64,000 nt of DNA from Methanobacteriaceae archaeon (GTDB taxonomy: Archaea; Methanobacteriota; Methanobacteria; Methanobacteriales; Methanobacteriaceae): the NCBI GenBank assembly GCA_013403005.1, contig JACBOA010000007.1:124001-188000 (forward strand), in the 5' to 3' direction. Numbering within the stretch: the stretch's first letter is position 1; the number at the start of each line of letters is the position of its first letter. This document shows, in pieces, positions 32,118 to 41,671 of the stretch. The notes under the pieces were generated by a model that saw nothing but the letters and a program-made list of their open reading frames with translations, ran no database searches and was not told the origin of the DNA. A program made the translations under genes and the position numbers.

Positions 32118-32579
32118 TTAGCAATGTTTAAAACTGTCTGGGGGAAAATCAGATTCTTTAATCTTTTTGATGATTTTACAGGAACTGTCCAGTGAAGAGT
32201 GATGATAACCATTTATTTTAACCACTTCTGCATCAATACCTCTTTTATTCAGTTCTTCTCGTAACAACTCAAGATCGAAGTTCTGATCAGGACCAATAGT
32301 AATAATATCAGGCTTAATCTTACGGACTGTGCTGAACATGTCAGTTTCACTTCCTAAAACTGCTTTATCCACGGGTTTAAGCATCTTAACTACCTTTAGG
32401 CGTTGTTTTTCTGGGACGATAGGTACTCTTTTCCTGGCCCTGACTGTGGACTCCCTGGCCACCACCACAACCAGACGGGCATCCTTCCCCCCGAGCTTTT
32501 TTGATTCTTCAAGGTAATATCCATGACCCGGGTGTATTAAATCAAAGGTACCAGTTGCCATTACAATTTTAATAATCAC
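32118..32579 (-). CDS. ribL: Archaeal FAD synthase RibL
   Basis: 153 residues. This is a cytidylyltransferase-type protein: MATGTFDLIHPGHGYYLEES at the nucleotide site, VPEKQRLKVV, and ITIGPDQNFD. RibL joins FMN and ATP to form FAD in methanogens, as shown for MJ1179. The start is uncertain: GTG 32579 follows GAGGT directly; ATG 32561 is nearer the family start but has the ribosome site rather far upstream. The insertion sequence lies just past the stop codon, so the native terminator may have been displaced. Confidence 0.88.
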   Translation of the reverse strand: MIIKIVMATGTFDLIHPGHGYYLEESKKLGGKDARLVVVVARESTVRARKRVPIVPEKQRLKVVKMLKPVDKAVLGSETDMFSTVRKIKPDIITIGPDQNFDLELLREELNKRGIDAEVVKINGYHHSSLDSSCKIIKKIKESDFPPDSFKHC

Positions 32580-32972
32580 ACCTCTTTTAAAAAACTATTC
32601 TAGAAACCTATTCTAGAAACCTTTCTAAATGCAATATTTTATTGAATTATTAATTTAAGGGAAATTGTTACTTCGGGAAGTTACTTCATTTATGTCTGTT
32701 ATAAACTATTAGTTTGTTGATAAAAACTATTTGTTAAAGTGTCTTTATTCTTTTTTTATATTGATTTTATCTCGGTTAGTAAATTTTTTTATGAAAAATT
32801 CATAATGAAAAATCTTAAAATAGTTATAAGTTCATGGTAGGGTTTATTAACAGTAGTTTTATAAATAAGGAATTATTGAATTGAATCTCTAGAATATTAA
32901 GAATATTAAAATAGAGTTTACCAGAATTTTGTTAATAATTTTTATTTAGACTTGAATTAATGGGTAATTATC
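32580..32972. other. Intergenic region between divergent ribL and flippase genes
   Basis: AT-rich. A short tandem TATTCTAGAAACC duplication lies at about 32597-32622. No gene is seen. Confidence 0.4.
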
Positions 32973-34544
32973 ATGAGTTCCAAAATAGCCAGAGGAAGCC
33001 TGATCATGCTGATTGGGTATTTCATTTTTCGTATAGGTGGTTATCTTTACCGTTTTGCCACTGCATATCTATTAGGTCCAGCAGGTTTCGGTATACTTAA
33101 TCTGGCCCTTCCTACACAGAGTATATTGATTCAAATAGCATCTGGGGGCATGCCACCTGCTATTGCCAAGCACGTTTCAGAATACACGGCAAAAAATGAA
33201 GAAGAGATGGTCAAACAAGTAGTTCATACTTCAATAAAAATCGTCATTGTTCTGGGATTGTTAATGAGCATAGTCATATATCTCCTGGCAGAACCATTAG
33301 CTTTAGGACTATTTCATAAACCAGAAGCAATACTGCCCTTAAAGCTTGTGGCATTAATAACTCCTTTCAGTGTTTTAGTTGGTGTTTTTAGAGGTGCTTT
33401 TCAGGGTGTTTTCCAGATGGGGAACATTGTGATAACCAAAGCTTTTGAACAGGTTTTCATGATCAGCAGTGCTATAATTCTGATTTTACTGGGCTTTTAT
33501 GTGGCAGGGGCAGTAATTGGAACTGCAATAGGTTTTGTGTTTTCAGCACTGTCAGGATACTATTTATATCGCAGAGGATTGGGGAAACGGCTTAAGAATG
33601 TGAAATTATCCTTCTCTACCAAGGAAGAATTAGCCTTAGCCAAGGTACTTCTTATTTTTGCATTCCCAGTTCTCATAACTGGGCTTGCTGAGATTTTATT
33701 ATTTGACATGATTGGAAATTATGTTGTCGGAGCTTTTATGACCAGCGAGCAACTAGGATTTTTTGGTGCAGCCACTCCTGTAGCCCGTTTACCCCTCATA
33801 ATTTCCATGGCAGTTGCAACGGCAGTTTTACCAGCCACAGCCGAAGCAGTGGGTTTGGATAATAGAAATGTACTTCAAAACTATGTGAATCAATCCTACC
33901 GCTATGTGGCCCTGGTTGTGTTCCCCATGTCTGTGGGAACTATGCTTCTGGCTGCTCCCATCATGAAATTACTTTACATAAACCCAGTCTACATGAACGG
34001 AGCAACAGCACTCCAGATCATGGCGCTCGGCATGTTATTTTTCACTATTTACACAGTTTCTTCCAGTATTGCTCAGGGATTGGGAAAACCTTACCTTCCA
34101 ATGACTATTTTAGTTTTGGGAGTGATCTGTGATGTGGCTATGAGTATTTTTTTAGTACCTCTTTATGGAATTACAGGTGCTGCAATGGCCCTTACTATCA
34201 CCGCTTTTCTTATAATGACATCTATTGTCTGGAAAACTCTTCAGATAGCTGAGGTAAAATTGGAAATTTTAAATTTAGTTAGAATAAGTATTGCAACAGG
34301 GATAATGGGAGTTTTACTTCTTCTTATTCCAGAGAACATCCTATTTTTACCCATTCCCTGGAATTACACTGTATTTGCAGGAGTTATGATTTTGGCGCTT
34401 ATTGTATATGTGGGGGCTTTAATACTTGTTGGTGGTCTTAAAAAGAGCGATGTTAATGCTATCAGTAAGTTAGGTAATAAATCAGGTCCTTTCAAAACCA
34501 CATTGAATAAAATAGCTTCATTTTTAGAAAGATTTGCTCACTAA
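32973..34544 (+). CDS. MATE/MVF-superfamily polysaccharide flippase (Wzx/SpoVB-like)
   Basis: 523 residues with about 14 membrane helices. The N-terminus (SKIARGSLIMLIGYFIFRIG) and central GFFGAATPVARLPLI fit the polysaccharide transporter/MVF group, which includes Wzx and SpoVB-like lipid-linked sugar flippases. I infer transfer of lipid-linked glycans or pseudomurein precursors across the membrane. GGTAAT precedes the ATG. No glycosyltransferase is adjacent. Confidence 0.87.
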   Translation: MSSKIARGSLIMLIGYFIFRIGGYLYRFATAYLLGPAGFGILNLALPTQSILIQIASGGMPPAIAKHVSEYTAKNEEEMVKQVVHTSIKIVIVLGLLMSIVIYLLAEPLALGLFHKPEAILPLKLVALITPFSVLVGVFRGAFQGVFQMGNIVITKAFEQVFMISSAIILILLGFYVAGAVIGTAIGFVFSALSGYYLYRRGLGKRLKNVKLSFSTKEELALAKVLLIFAFPVLITGLAEILLFDMIGNYVVGAFMTSEQLGFFGAATPVARLPLIISMAVATAVLPATAEAVGLDNRNVLQNYVNQSYRYVALVVFPMSVGTMLLAAPIMKLLYINPVYMNGATALQIMALGMLFFTIYTVSSSIAQGLGKPYLPMTILVLGVICDVAMSIFLVPLYGITGAAMALTITAFLIMTSIVWKTLQIAEVKLEILNLVRISIATGIMGVLLLLIPENILFLPIPWNYTVFAGVMILALIVYVGALILVGGLKKSDVNAISKLGNKSGPFKTTLNKIASFLERFAH

Positions 34545-34736
34545 ATATTTTTATTCACAAAGAATATAAAAAGCTCTTTAAGTTTTCTTTTTTTTTAGAT
34601 TGTTAGATTGTTAGGGTGCCAAAGATTCGAACTGTTTGAAATCTTTCAATTCAAACTTTTTTTAGAATACCTAAAAAGCCATAATTAAAATTTTTACTAA
34701 ATTATTTCCACAATAATTTACATAATAAGTAAGTAC

Positions 34737-35975
34737 ATGATAGTAATCAGGGGAATAGGAACGGGTTCTTATGTGGGAGTAGGCCGCGTGAAGAAAATAG
34801 AGGATGATGAAGACCTCCTGAAACTGGAAGGAGGGGAGATAGTAGTTCTATCTAAAGCTTCAAGGGACATGTTATCCCATCTTCACAGGGCTGGGGGAGT
34901 TGTTACTGATTATGGGGGTATCACCAGTCATGTGGCCATCGTACTTCGGGAGATGAAGATCCCCTGTGTGGTGGGAACTGCCCAGGGTACTAAAAAACTT
35001 GAAGAAGGAACCATTGTAACCGTGGATGGGAGAACAGGTAATATCTATCAAGGTTTCATTGAAAGAGATGGTAAACATGATTCTTTTGAACTCCATTATC
35101 CTTCAACTTTCATAAAGGTCAACCTCAATGTCCCTGAAATTGCAGGAAAAGTAGCATCCTGTGCTGATGGTGTGGGTTCCATCCGCATTGAAAACAGCAT
35201 AATTCGCACGGGAAAACATCCCTATGTACTTTTGGAAGAAGGAAAACTCACCAGGGTTATTGTGGATTCTGTAAGGATTATTGCAGATTCATTTTATCCT
35301 AAACCAGTATGGTTTCGCACCTTTGACATTCCCACTGATGAACTGAAACGTTTACAGGGTGGAAGTGTTGAGCCCGATGAAGATAACCCGTTACTGGGCC
35401 TTAGAGGTATTCATAAGGATCTTAAAAATCCTGAAATTCTGAAAGCAGAGTTTGAGGCCGTATCCCAACTTATGGATGATGGGTACGATAATTTGGGGGT
35501 TAAAATACCATTAGTGAGGGATGTTTCTGAGTACAGGCGAGCCAAGGCAGTTATGGGCGAGGTGGGAATCAAACCCCATCAGGACTTGCCTCTGGGGGCC
35601 TCCATAGAAACACCATCAGCAGCTTTAACCATGGATGAATTAGTAAAGGAAGGAATGGACTTTGTGACTCTGGGTATGAGTGACATGGCCATGAGCTCCT
35701 TGGCAGTGGATAGAAGAGGAGTTAAGGTTTCTAAACACTTTGATCTAACCCATCCATCGGTCTTGAAGATAATGGAAATGGTAATAGAAAAATGCAAAGA
35801 TAAGGGTATTGAAAGCTGTATATGTGGTCATGCAGGATCTGATCCGGCTATTGTGCGCTGGCTGGTAGAGAAAGGCATAAGTTCCGTATCCACCAATCCT
35901 GATCAGATTCTTAATATACGTAAAGTGGTTAATATAACTGAAAAAACCATTATCCAGAAGGGATTTACAAATTAA
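34737..35975 (+). CDS. PEP synthase-like protein lacking the ATP-grasp domain
   Basis: 412 residues. The N-terminal third is the swivelling phosphohistidine domain: GGITSHVAIVLREMKIPCVV with His65 at the phosphorylation site. The rest is the PEP/pyruvate-binding TIM barrel (WFRTFDIPTDEL, GLRGIHKDL, GVKIPLVRDV, then CGHAGSDPAIV with the conserved Cys). Full PpsA is near 750 residues or more and starts with an ATP-grasp domain, absent here. There is no companion gene. Such a half enzyme needs a separate phosphate donor or is regulatory; either is inference. Confidence 0.88.
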   Translation: MIVIRGIGTGSYVGVGRVKKIEDDEDLLKLEGGEIVVLSKASRDMLSHLHRAGGVVTDYGGITSHVAIVLREMKIPCVVGTAQGTKKLEEGTIVTVDGRTGNIYQGFIERDGKHDSFELHYPSTFIKVNLNVPEIAGKVASCADGVGSIRIENSIIRTGKHPYVLLEEGKLTRVIVDSVRIIADSFYPKPVWFRTFDIPTDELKRLQGGSVEPDEDNPLLGLRGIHKDLKNPEILKAEFEAVSQLMDDGYDNLGVKIPLVRDVSEYRRAKAVMGEVGIKPHQDLPLGASIETPSAALTMDELVKEGMDFVTLGMSDMAMSSLAVDRRGVKVSKHFDLTHPSVLKIMEMVIEKCKDKGIESCICGHAGSDPAIVRWLVEKGISSVSTNPDQILNIRKVVNITEKTIIQKGFTN

Positions 35976-36063
35976 TTTTTAGATAGAGGAGATAAATTGG
36001 AATAAAAAAATTAAATTGGAATTAAAAATAATAATTTATAAAAAAATGAGATTTAAGGAATGA

Positions 36064-36780
36064 TCACTCTTTCTGGTATTTGAGGGCATCTTCAAAGTTT
36101 ATAGTGCCTTTATAAAGTGCCGATCCTATCACAACTCCGTAGACATCTGTTTTACTAAGTAGAGATATGTCTTCCAGAGTACTCACACCTCCAGAATAAA
36201 TAACTGGTATATTCACATTTTCAAGAAGTTCAAGGAGGGGTTCAACCTTAAAACCACCCAAAAGCCCTTCGTGATCAACATTAGTGAACAAAATCCCTCC
36301 AGCTCCTCTTTCTTCCATAATTTTTCCCAGTTCTGGTGCATTCTGGTTAGTTTTTTCAGTCCATCCCCTGACAACCACTTTGGAATCCCTACTATCCAGT
36401 GCTACTATTATCCTCTCACTTCCAAATTCACTGGAAAGAGTCTCTACTGCATCAGGGTTCTTTATGGCTAGAGTGCCAAGTATTATCCTATCAATACCAC
36501 TGTCCAGTAAATTAGCTGCATCCTTAATAGTTCGGATACCTCCACCCATTTGAACTGGTATGGAAACATGTTTAAGGATTTCCCTGACCACCTGCAGGTT
36601 CCCTCCCTCTTCTAAGGCACCTCCCAGATCAATCACATGTAAAATACTGGCTCCCTGTTCTTCCCATGCAAGGGCAACTTTTGCAGGGTTATCAAGCACA
36701 ATCTGTTCTGTTCCAGGCCTTCCCTGTACTAACTGAACACATTTACCATTTTTAATATCAACTGCAGGAATTATAAACAT
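36064..36780 (-). CDS. hisA: Phosphoribosylformimino-AICAR ribotide isomerase HisA
   Basis: 238 residues. It catalyses the fourth step of histidine synthesis. The TIM barrel starts IPAVDIKNGKCVQLVQG (general acid/base Asp8), with GGGIRTI, VALDSRDSKVVVRGWTE holding the second Asp, and YSGGVSTLEDI at the phosphate sites. Arrangement and length are normal. GAGAGG precedes the ATG. It is not in a his operon here. Confidence 0.95.
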   Translation of the reverse strand: MFIIPAVDIKNGKCVQLVQGRPGTEQIVLDNPAKVALAWEEQGASILHVIDLGGALEEGGNLQVVREILKHVSIPVQMGGGIRTIKDAANLLDSGIDRIILGTLAIKNPDAVETLSSEFGSERIIVALDSRDSKVVVRGWTEKTNQNAPELGKIMEERGAGGILFTNVDHEGLLGGFKVEPLLELLENVNIPVIYSGGVSTLEDISLLSKTDVYGVVIGSALYKGTINFEDALKYQKE

Positions 36781-37321
36781 TTAATTGCCTCTCTGATATT
36801 GTAACACAAGTTATTTTATGTATTTTATGATTTTAAATGAATTATTTTATGGTTAGATGAATATTATAATTGGATGAGTTTTTTCTACATCATGTATTGA
36901 TAAATCAAATTTTTTTATTTCAATTTTTAAATCTTTATTAGCCATTTTATTATCTACAATTTGATGACAAAACTCTAACAAATTGAAATCTAACAAATTT
37001 AAAGAATCTTTTTTTTTTTAAATGAATAAGTTTCATTTTAAATTTATAACTCCAATTCTAATGAATATTACAATAGGAGTTATAGTAAAAGATGAATATT
37101 AATCATCCTATATTAATTAATCAATAGTTGAAGTATAGATTTAAACCAATTATTAATGAAAATAAGAAATCTAATGAGAATTTCCATTTAAATCAGGATT
37201 TATTCCAATTCATTATCCAAACTCTGTGATTTGAAAGAGTTTGGTTTATATTATCACCTAATATATCACCTAATATCGATCATAAAATAAGTATTCTATA
37301 TTCAAATTAAAGGATGTTAAT
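36781..37321. other. 540-base AT-rich intergenic region
   Basis: Between divergent hisA and truA. It holds a repeated CAATTTGTTAGA word (read on the minus strand, near 36980) and long T-runs. A short 30-codon frame on the minus strand is not convincing. Confidence 0.4.
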
Positions 37322-38137
37322 ATGATTAGAGTGGCTTTGAAGCTGGCATACATTGGAACTGATTTTTACGGATTCCAAAGACAGCCGCACCTGCGTACAG
37401 TTGAAGGAGAACTGTTAAAGGCACTTAAAGAAGCAGGAATAATAACTGACCTTGCACAATCCAATTATTCCATTGCCGGACGCACTGATCGTGGTGTTCA
37501 TGCCCTGGGAAATGTGGTATCCTTCCGCACGAAAAAAATGCCCATTATAAATCAGATCAATGATCTTCTACCCAAGGATGTAAGGATCTTAGGTTCTGCC
37601 AGGGTTCCAATGGGATTCAAAACCAGATATGCCCATAGGAGACATTATCGCTACGTTTTATGTAAAAACCGAAGGGGGGAGGAGTGGGAAACTCACAAAA
37701 TGCAGCAAGCAGCACATTTAATGGAGGGGACTCATAATTTTATTAATTTTTCCAAGAGAAGTAGGAGGAACCCCATTCGTAACGTGGAAAGTATAATTAT
37801 AACGCCCCAAAAACATTTATGTACAGTGGATGTAATTGGTGAGAGTTTTTTGTGGAACATGGTTAGAAAGATGGTAGGAGTACTTTTAAGTGTGGGCAAG
37901 GGTGATCTTTCAATTGATGATGTTCGAAAAATGATGAACCCTCAGAATACTGCAGCAATAACTCCCCTGCCCCCTGAGAGCCTGATACTGATGGATGTTT
38001 GCTATGAAGGTGTCCATTTTAAAGCAGATGAATATGCAAGGCATCGATTTTCTAGGGCCTTACGTGAAGTTTGCCATAACCACTGGAGAATAGTTGCTGC
38101 AACAGAAGAAATGATCAATTCTTTAACTGGGGATTGA
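37322..38137 (+). CDS. truA: tRNA pseudouridine synthase TruA
   Basis: 271 residues. The catalytic Asp56 lies in GRTDRGVHALG. The N-terminal YIGTDFYGFQRQ and the later NFINFSKR and FLWNMVRKMVG are family hallmarks. TruA modifies U38-U40 of tRNA anticodon arms. GGATG precedes the ATG. It is monocistronic, 154 bases before the DUF460 gene. Confidence 0.95.
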   Translation: MIRVALKLAYIGTDFYGFQRQPHLRTVEGELLKALKEAGIITDLAQSNYSIAGRTDRGVHALGNVVSFRTKKMPIINQINDLLPKDVRILGSARVPMGFKTRYAHRRHYRYVLCKNRRGEEWETHKMQQAAHLMEGTHNFINFSKRSRRNPIRNVESIIITPQKHLCTVDVIGESFLWNMVRKMVGVLLSVGKGDLSIDDVRKMMNPQNTAAITPLPPESLILMDVCYEGVHFKADEYARHRFSRALREVCHNHWRIVAATEEMINSLTGD

Positions 38138-38291
38138 AAAGATCTCCTGAATGTGATCCTTTTTTATAGTTTTTCAATTTTTTGGAACTAATTAATTAAG
38201 TGCTGGTTAACAAAACAATAAATAACAACACAAACAAAGAATTAAAAGTAAAACTAAGAATTAGAACTAGTATCCAAAAGGAGGAAATAGT

Positions 38292-39713
38292 CTGGTTCAC
38301 CGCTACCATCAAAATTTTAAAGAAAAACTTTTTTTAAATTTTAAAGACCAGAAATCGTCATCTAAAAACCAGAGAGGTATTATTGTAGGTCTTGACCCTG
38401 GCATGACAGTTGGAGTGGCCATTCTTAATCTTTCAGGGGAAATACTTAATGTTAAAAGTTTTAAGGAAGCTTCACGGGCAGATATAACTCGTCACATTAT
38501 CAGCTATGGTAAAACAGTTTTAGTGGCTACTGATGTCCATAATCCTCCTAAAATGGTTAAAAAAATGGCTGCTTCTCTTAATTCCAAAATTTATTTTCCC
38601 TACAGGGATATGGCTGTCAGTGCTAAAAACGAATTAGTGGATGACTACATTTATTCCCATGATCATAACCCGCAAACAACCAGATCAAAAGACGCTAGTG
38701 AATCAATTCCTCAAAATGCCCATGAAAGAGATGCACTGGCAGCTGCAATACAGGGTTATAAGAAATATCAGAAAAAACTGGAACAAATAGAAAGAAAAAC
38801 CCAAGAAACTGAATTAACACCTCAAATGGTGGATGAAATAAAAGTTTCAGTGATTAATGAAATTCCAATTACCAAGGCAATCAATTCCACTATAAATAAG
38901 TTCATTCACCAGGGTCATTCTAATAATGAAAAAAGTTCAAATGATGACATGGTCCCTGATTTAATGTCTGAAGATTCTCATGAAATAATTCATAGATTAC
39001 AGAGTAAAGTAAAATCTCAGGAAAAGCAGATTAAAAATTTGAAAAGTAAAAACAGCATTCTGGAATATAAGGTTAATGAATACCAAGATGAAATATCCCT
39101 TTTGGAAAATAAAATCCAAAAATTACAGTACCAGTACTCTCAGAACATCTTACAGCAGAAGGAAATTGCCACTAAAAATTCAATCATCAAAGGGATTCAG
39201 GAGAAATATTACCATGAAAAGGAATTAAGAAAAACTCTTGAAGAGCAGCTGGAATCCATAAAACGAATGAGAGCCATGGAGCTTTCCAGAGAAGCAGTAC
39301 CTGTTAAAATCATTGACACGTTTTCAAAAGATGGGATAAGAGAGGCTGCCAGTTCCAGAAACATAAAAAGGGGGGATGTAGTTCTTTTGAAAAGTTCAGA
39401 AGGTGGTGGTTCCCACACTGCATCATTAATTGTTAAATTAGGTGTTAAGGCAGTTATAACCACTGACAAAATGTCTCATCAGGCAAAAGAGGAATTTGAA
39501 AAACACATGATCCCCTTACTGGAAGAAGGAGAAGTTGATTTAAAGATGGCAGATGAATTTGCTATTATTTTATCCCGGGATCTTGAAAGGGAAATTGAAA
39601 AATGGAATAACCATCAGAAAGAAAAATTGAAAAAAGAAGAAAGAAACAGGCTTCTTAAGATAATGGATGACTATAAGGCCCAAAGGAAAAGATCAAATAA
39701 TAATTTTCATTGA
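38292..39713 (+). CDS. DUF460 protein (RNase H-like fold, coiled coil), likely CTG start
   Basis: About 473 residues from a CTG at 38292, which has AGGAGG seven bases upstream. The ATG at 38403 would cut off VGLDPGMTVG, the conserved first strand of the family's RNase H-like domain, so the start must lie upstream. The N-terminal domain (about residues 30-160) is followed by a long coiled coil (about 230-330) and a C-terminal segment with RNIKRGDVVLLKSSEGGGSH. DUF460 proteins are archaeal and of unknown role; the fold suggests a nuclease. Confidence 0.8.
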   Translation: MVHRYHQNFKEKLFLNFKDQKSSSKNQRGIIVGLDPGMTVGVAILNLSGEILNVKSFKEASRADITRHIISYGKTVLVATDVHNPPKMVKKMAASLNSKIYFPYRDMAVSAKNELVDDYIYSHDHNPQTTRSKDASESIPQNAHERDALAAAIQGYKKYQKKLEQIERKTQETELTPQMVDEIKVSVINEIPITKAINSTINKFIHQGHSNNEKSSNDDMVPDLMSEDSHEIIHRLQSKVKSQEKQIKNLKSKNSILEYKVNEYQDEISLLENKIQKLQYQYSQNILQQKEIATKNSIIKGIQEKYYHEKELRKTLEEQLESIKRMRAMELSREAVPVKIIDTFSKDGIREAASSRNIKRGDVVLLKSSEGGGSHTASLIVKLGVKAVITTDKMSHQAKEEFEKHMIPLLEEGEVDLKMADEFAIILSRDLEREIEKWNNHQKEKLKKEERNRLLKIMDDYKAQRKRSNNNFH

Positions 39714-40077
39714 TCATTGCTTGCCAGGTACAGATTCCAGTATTCACATCATTTATTCAGTGGTTTAAAATTTCATTATCATTGTTATTCAACTACTTTT
39801 TATCTAATGGACATTTATTAATGTAGTTTAAGATGTATTAGGGTTTATTGAACACATATTAAATATATAGAGTATTAATTGGACTTATTGGGTAAGTATG
39901 TCTGTTGAACAAGTATTGGATTTATGCAATTTGTTTTTAAAGAGTAAATATTAAAAGATAGATTAATAATCTTTATTTAATAAATAATCTGATTTGTATT
40001 GTTGTGAAGCATTAAACTCCCAGATCATTATAAACTAAATAAACTAATGGTCATCAGACTAAATTTAGGTGTAATAG
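39714..40077. other. Intergenic region before wecB
   Basis: AT-rich. GGTGTAATAG precedes the ATG. Nothing else is seen. Confidence 0.4.
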
Positions 40078-41385
40078 ATGAAAATAGCATTTATAATAGG
40101 TACCAGGCCTGAGATTATAAAAATGTCCCCTTTAATAGATGAAGTTGATAAAAGGGGAATAGAATACATATTAATACACACAGGTCAACATTATGACTTT
40201 GAAATGTCCCAGCAGTTTTTCATGGACCTTGAACTTAAGGAACCCGATTATAATATAGGTGTGGGGTCTGATTCCCATGCTAAACAGACTGCCACAATGA
40301 TGGAAGGTATTGAAGATGTTTTAGTTAATGAAAAGCCAGACATTGTCTTGGTTCAGGGAGATACCAATGCAGTTTTAGCCGGAGCCCTAGTTGCAGCCAA
40401 ACTACATATAGCTGTGGGACATGTGGAAGCTGGTCTTCGCTCCTATGACAAGACCATGCCTGAAGAGATTAACCGTATGGTGGCTGATGTATGCACCAAC
40501 CTCTTTTTCGTACCCACAGAAGAAACTGCAGTAAATCTTCTATTTGAGGGAATATCCCCCAAAGATATATTCATAACTGGCAATACAGTGGTGGATGCTT
40601 GTTACAGAAACCTGAAAATCGCCAGAAAAAGTTCGAACATAATGTCCCAGCTGAACTTGACAGGGGATATTATGTCCTTAACTCTACACCGTGCTGAGAA
40701 TGTTGATGACCGTGAGAGACTGGAGAGCATCATCCAGGCTTTATTAAAGATTGAAAACATCAATATAGTTTTCCCAGTACATCCCCGTACTGTAAAAACC
40801 CTTAAGAAATTTGGGTTCTATACAGAGCTTGATCAAGCACCCCATATTAAGATGACAAAACCAGTTGGTTATCTGGATTTCCTCATTCTCCAATCACATT
40901 CTAAGCTTATGATGACGGATTCTGGAGGAGTTCAGGAAGAAGCAATAACCCTTAATATCCCGTGTTTAACCCTGAGATACAATACAGAAAGGCCAGAAAC
41001 GGTTCATGCAGGGGGGAACATACTGGTGGGGGCAGATACTGGTAAAATAACCAAAACTGTAAGAGAGATACTTGAAGATGAAGAAATCTACTCTAGAATG
41101 AAAGAAGCACCCAACCCCTATGGTGATGGCAATGCCTCTCAAAAAATACTCGATGCTATTTTAGATTCATATCATAAGGGTAAGCTAGAAATAAAACCAC
41201 CTGAAGAGATAGAAGGGGAACACACCAAAAAATTATTATCAATAAATGAACAGGTCACAGTGGCAGAATTTGAAACTAAAAATCCAAAAAGTACAGTGAA
41301 TCTTGTTTTTGAGGATGATAAGCCTCGCTACCCCTATCCTGACCTCTCACTGGAAGATAAAACCATATTAGTTGTTACTAATTGA
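40078..41385 (+). CDS. wecB: UDP-N-acetylglucosamine 2-epimerase
   Basis: 435 residues. It converts UDP-GlcNAc to UDP-ManNAc. The N-terminus FIIGTRPEIIKMSPLI, VQGDTNAV, VGHVEAGLRSYD, MPEEINRM and the C-terminal TDSGGVQEEA loop are all present. The enzyme proper ends near residue 370; a further 65-residue charged tail is unusual. WecC lies 286 bases downstream, and together they would yield UDP-ManNAcA for surface glycans. Confidence 0.94.
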   Translation: MKIAFIIGTRPEIIKMSPLIDEVDKRGIEYILIHTGQHYDFEMSQQFFMDLELKEPDYNIGVGSDSHAKQTATMMEGIEDVLVNEKPDIVLVQGDTNAVLAGALVAAKLHIAVGHVEAGLRSYDKTMPEEINRMVADVCTNLFFVPTEETAVNLLFEGISPKDIFITGNTVVDACYRNLKIARKSSNIMSQLNLTGDIMSLTLHRAENVDDRERLESIIQALLKIENINIVFPVHPRTVKTLKKFGFYTELDQAPHIKMTKPVGYLDFLILQSHSKLMMTDSGGVQEEAITLNIPCLTLRYNTERPETVHAGGNILVGADTGKITKTVREILEDEEIYSRMKEAPNPYGDGNASQKILDAILDSYHKGKLEIKPPEEIEGEHTKKLLSINEQVTVAEFETKNPKSTVNLVFEDDKPRYPYPDLSLEDKTILVVTN

Positions 41386-41671
41386 TAATGCAATGAATCT
41401 TTAAGATAAAAATCTTAAAGTCAACAATTTTTTTCCTTCACCAGTTTGAAAACCTCCACTTGTTTAAAATTCGCTGTTTGATAAATACAATAAAAAACAA
41501 AAAAATAATTAAGCTCCCATGTTAAAGAAATTAAAGATAGATAAAAATTTTTATTTCATAATTAATATCCATTGAATTTTTTTCAAATAATCCTAATAAA
41601 TACTGTTTAAATCTATTTAAATCACTTATCACTGTAAAAATCGAAACTACCAGTTTAGGAGATAAACATCA

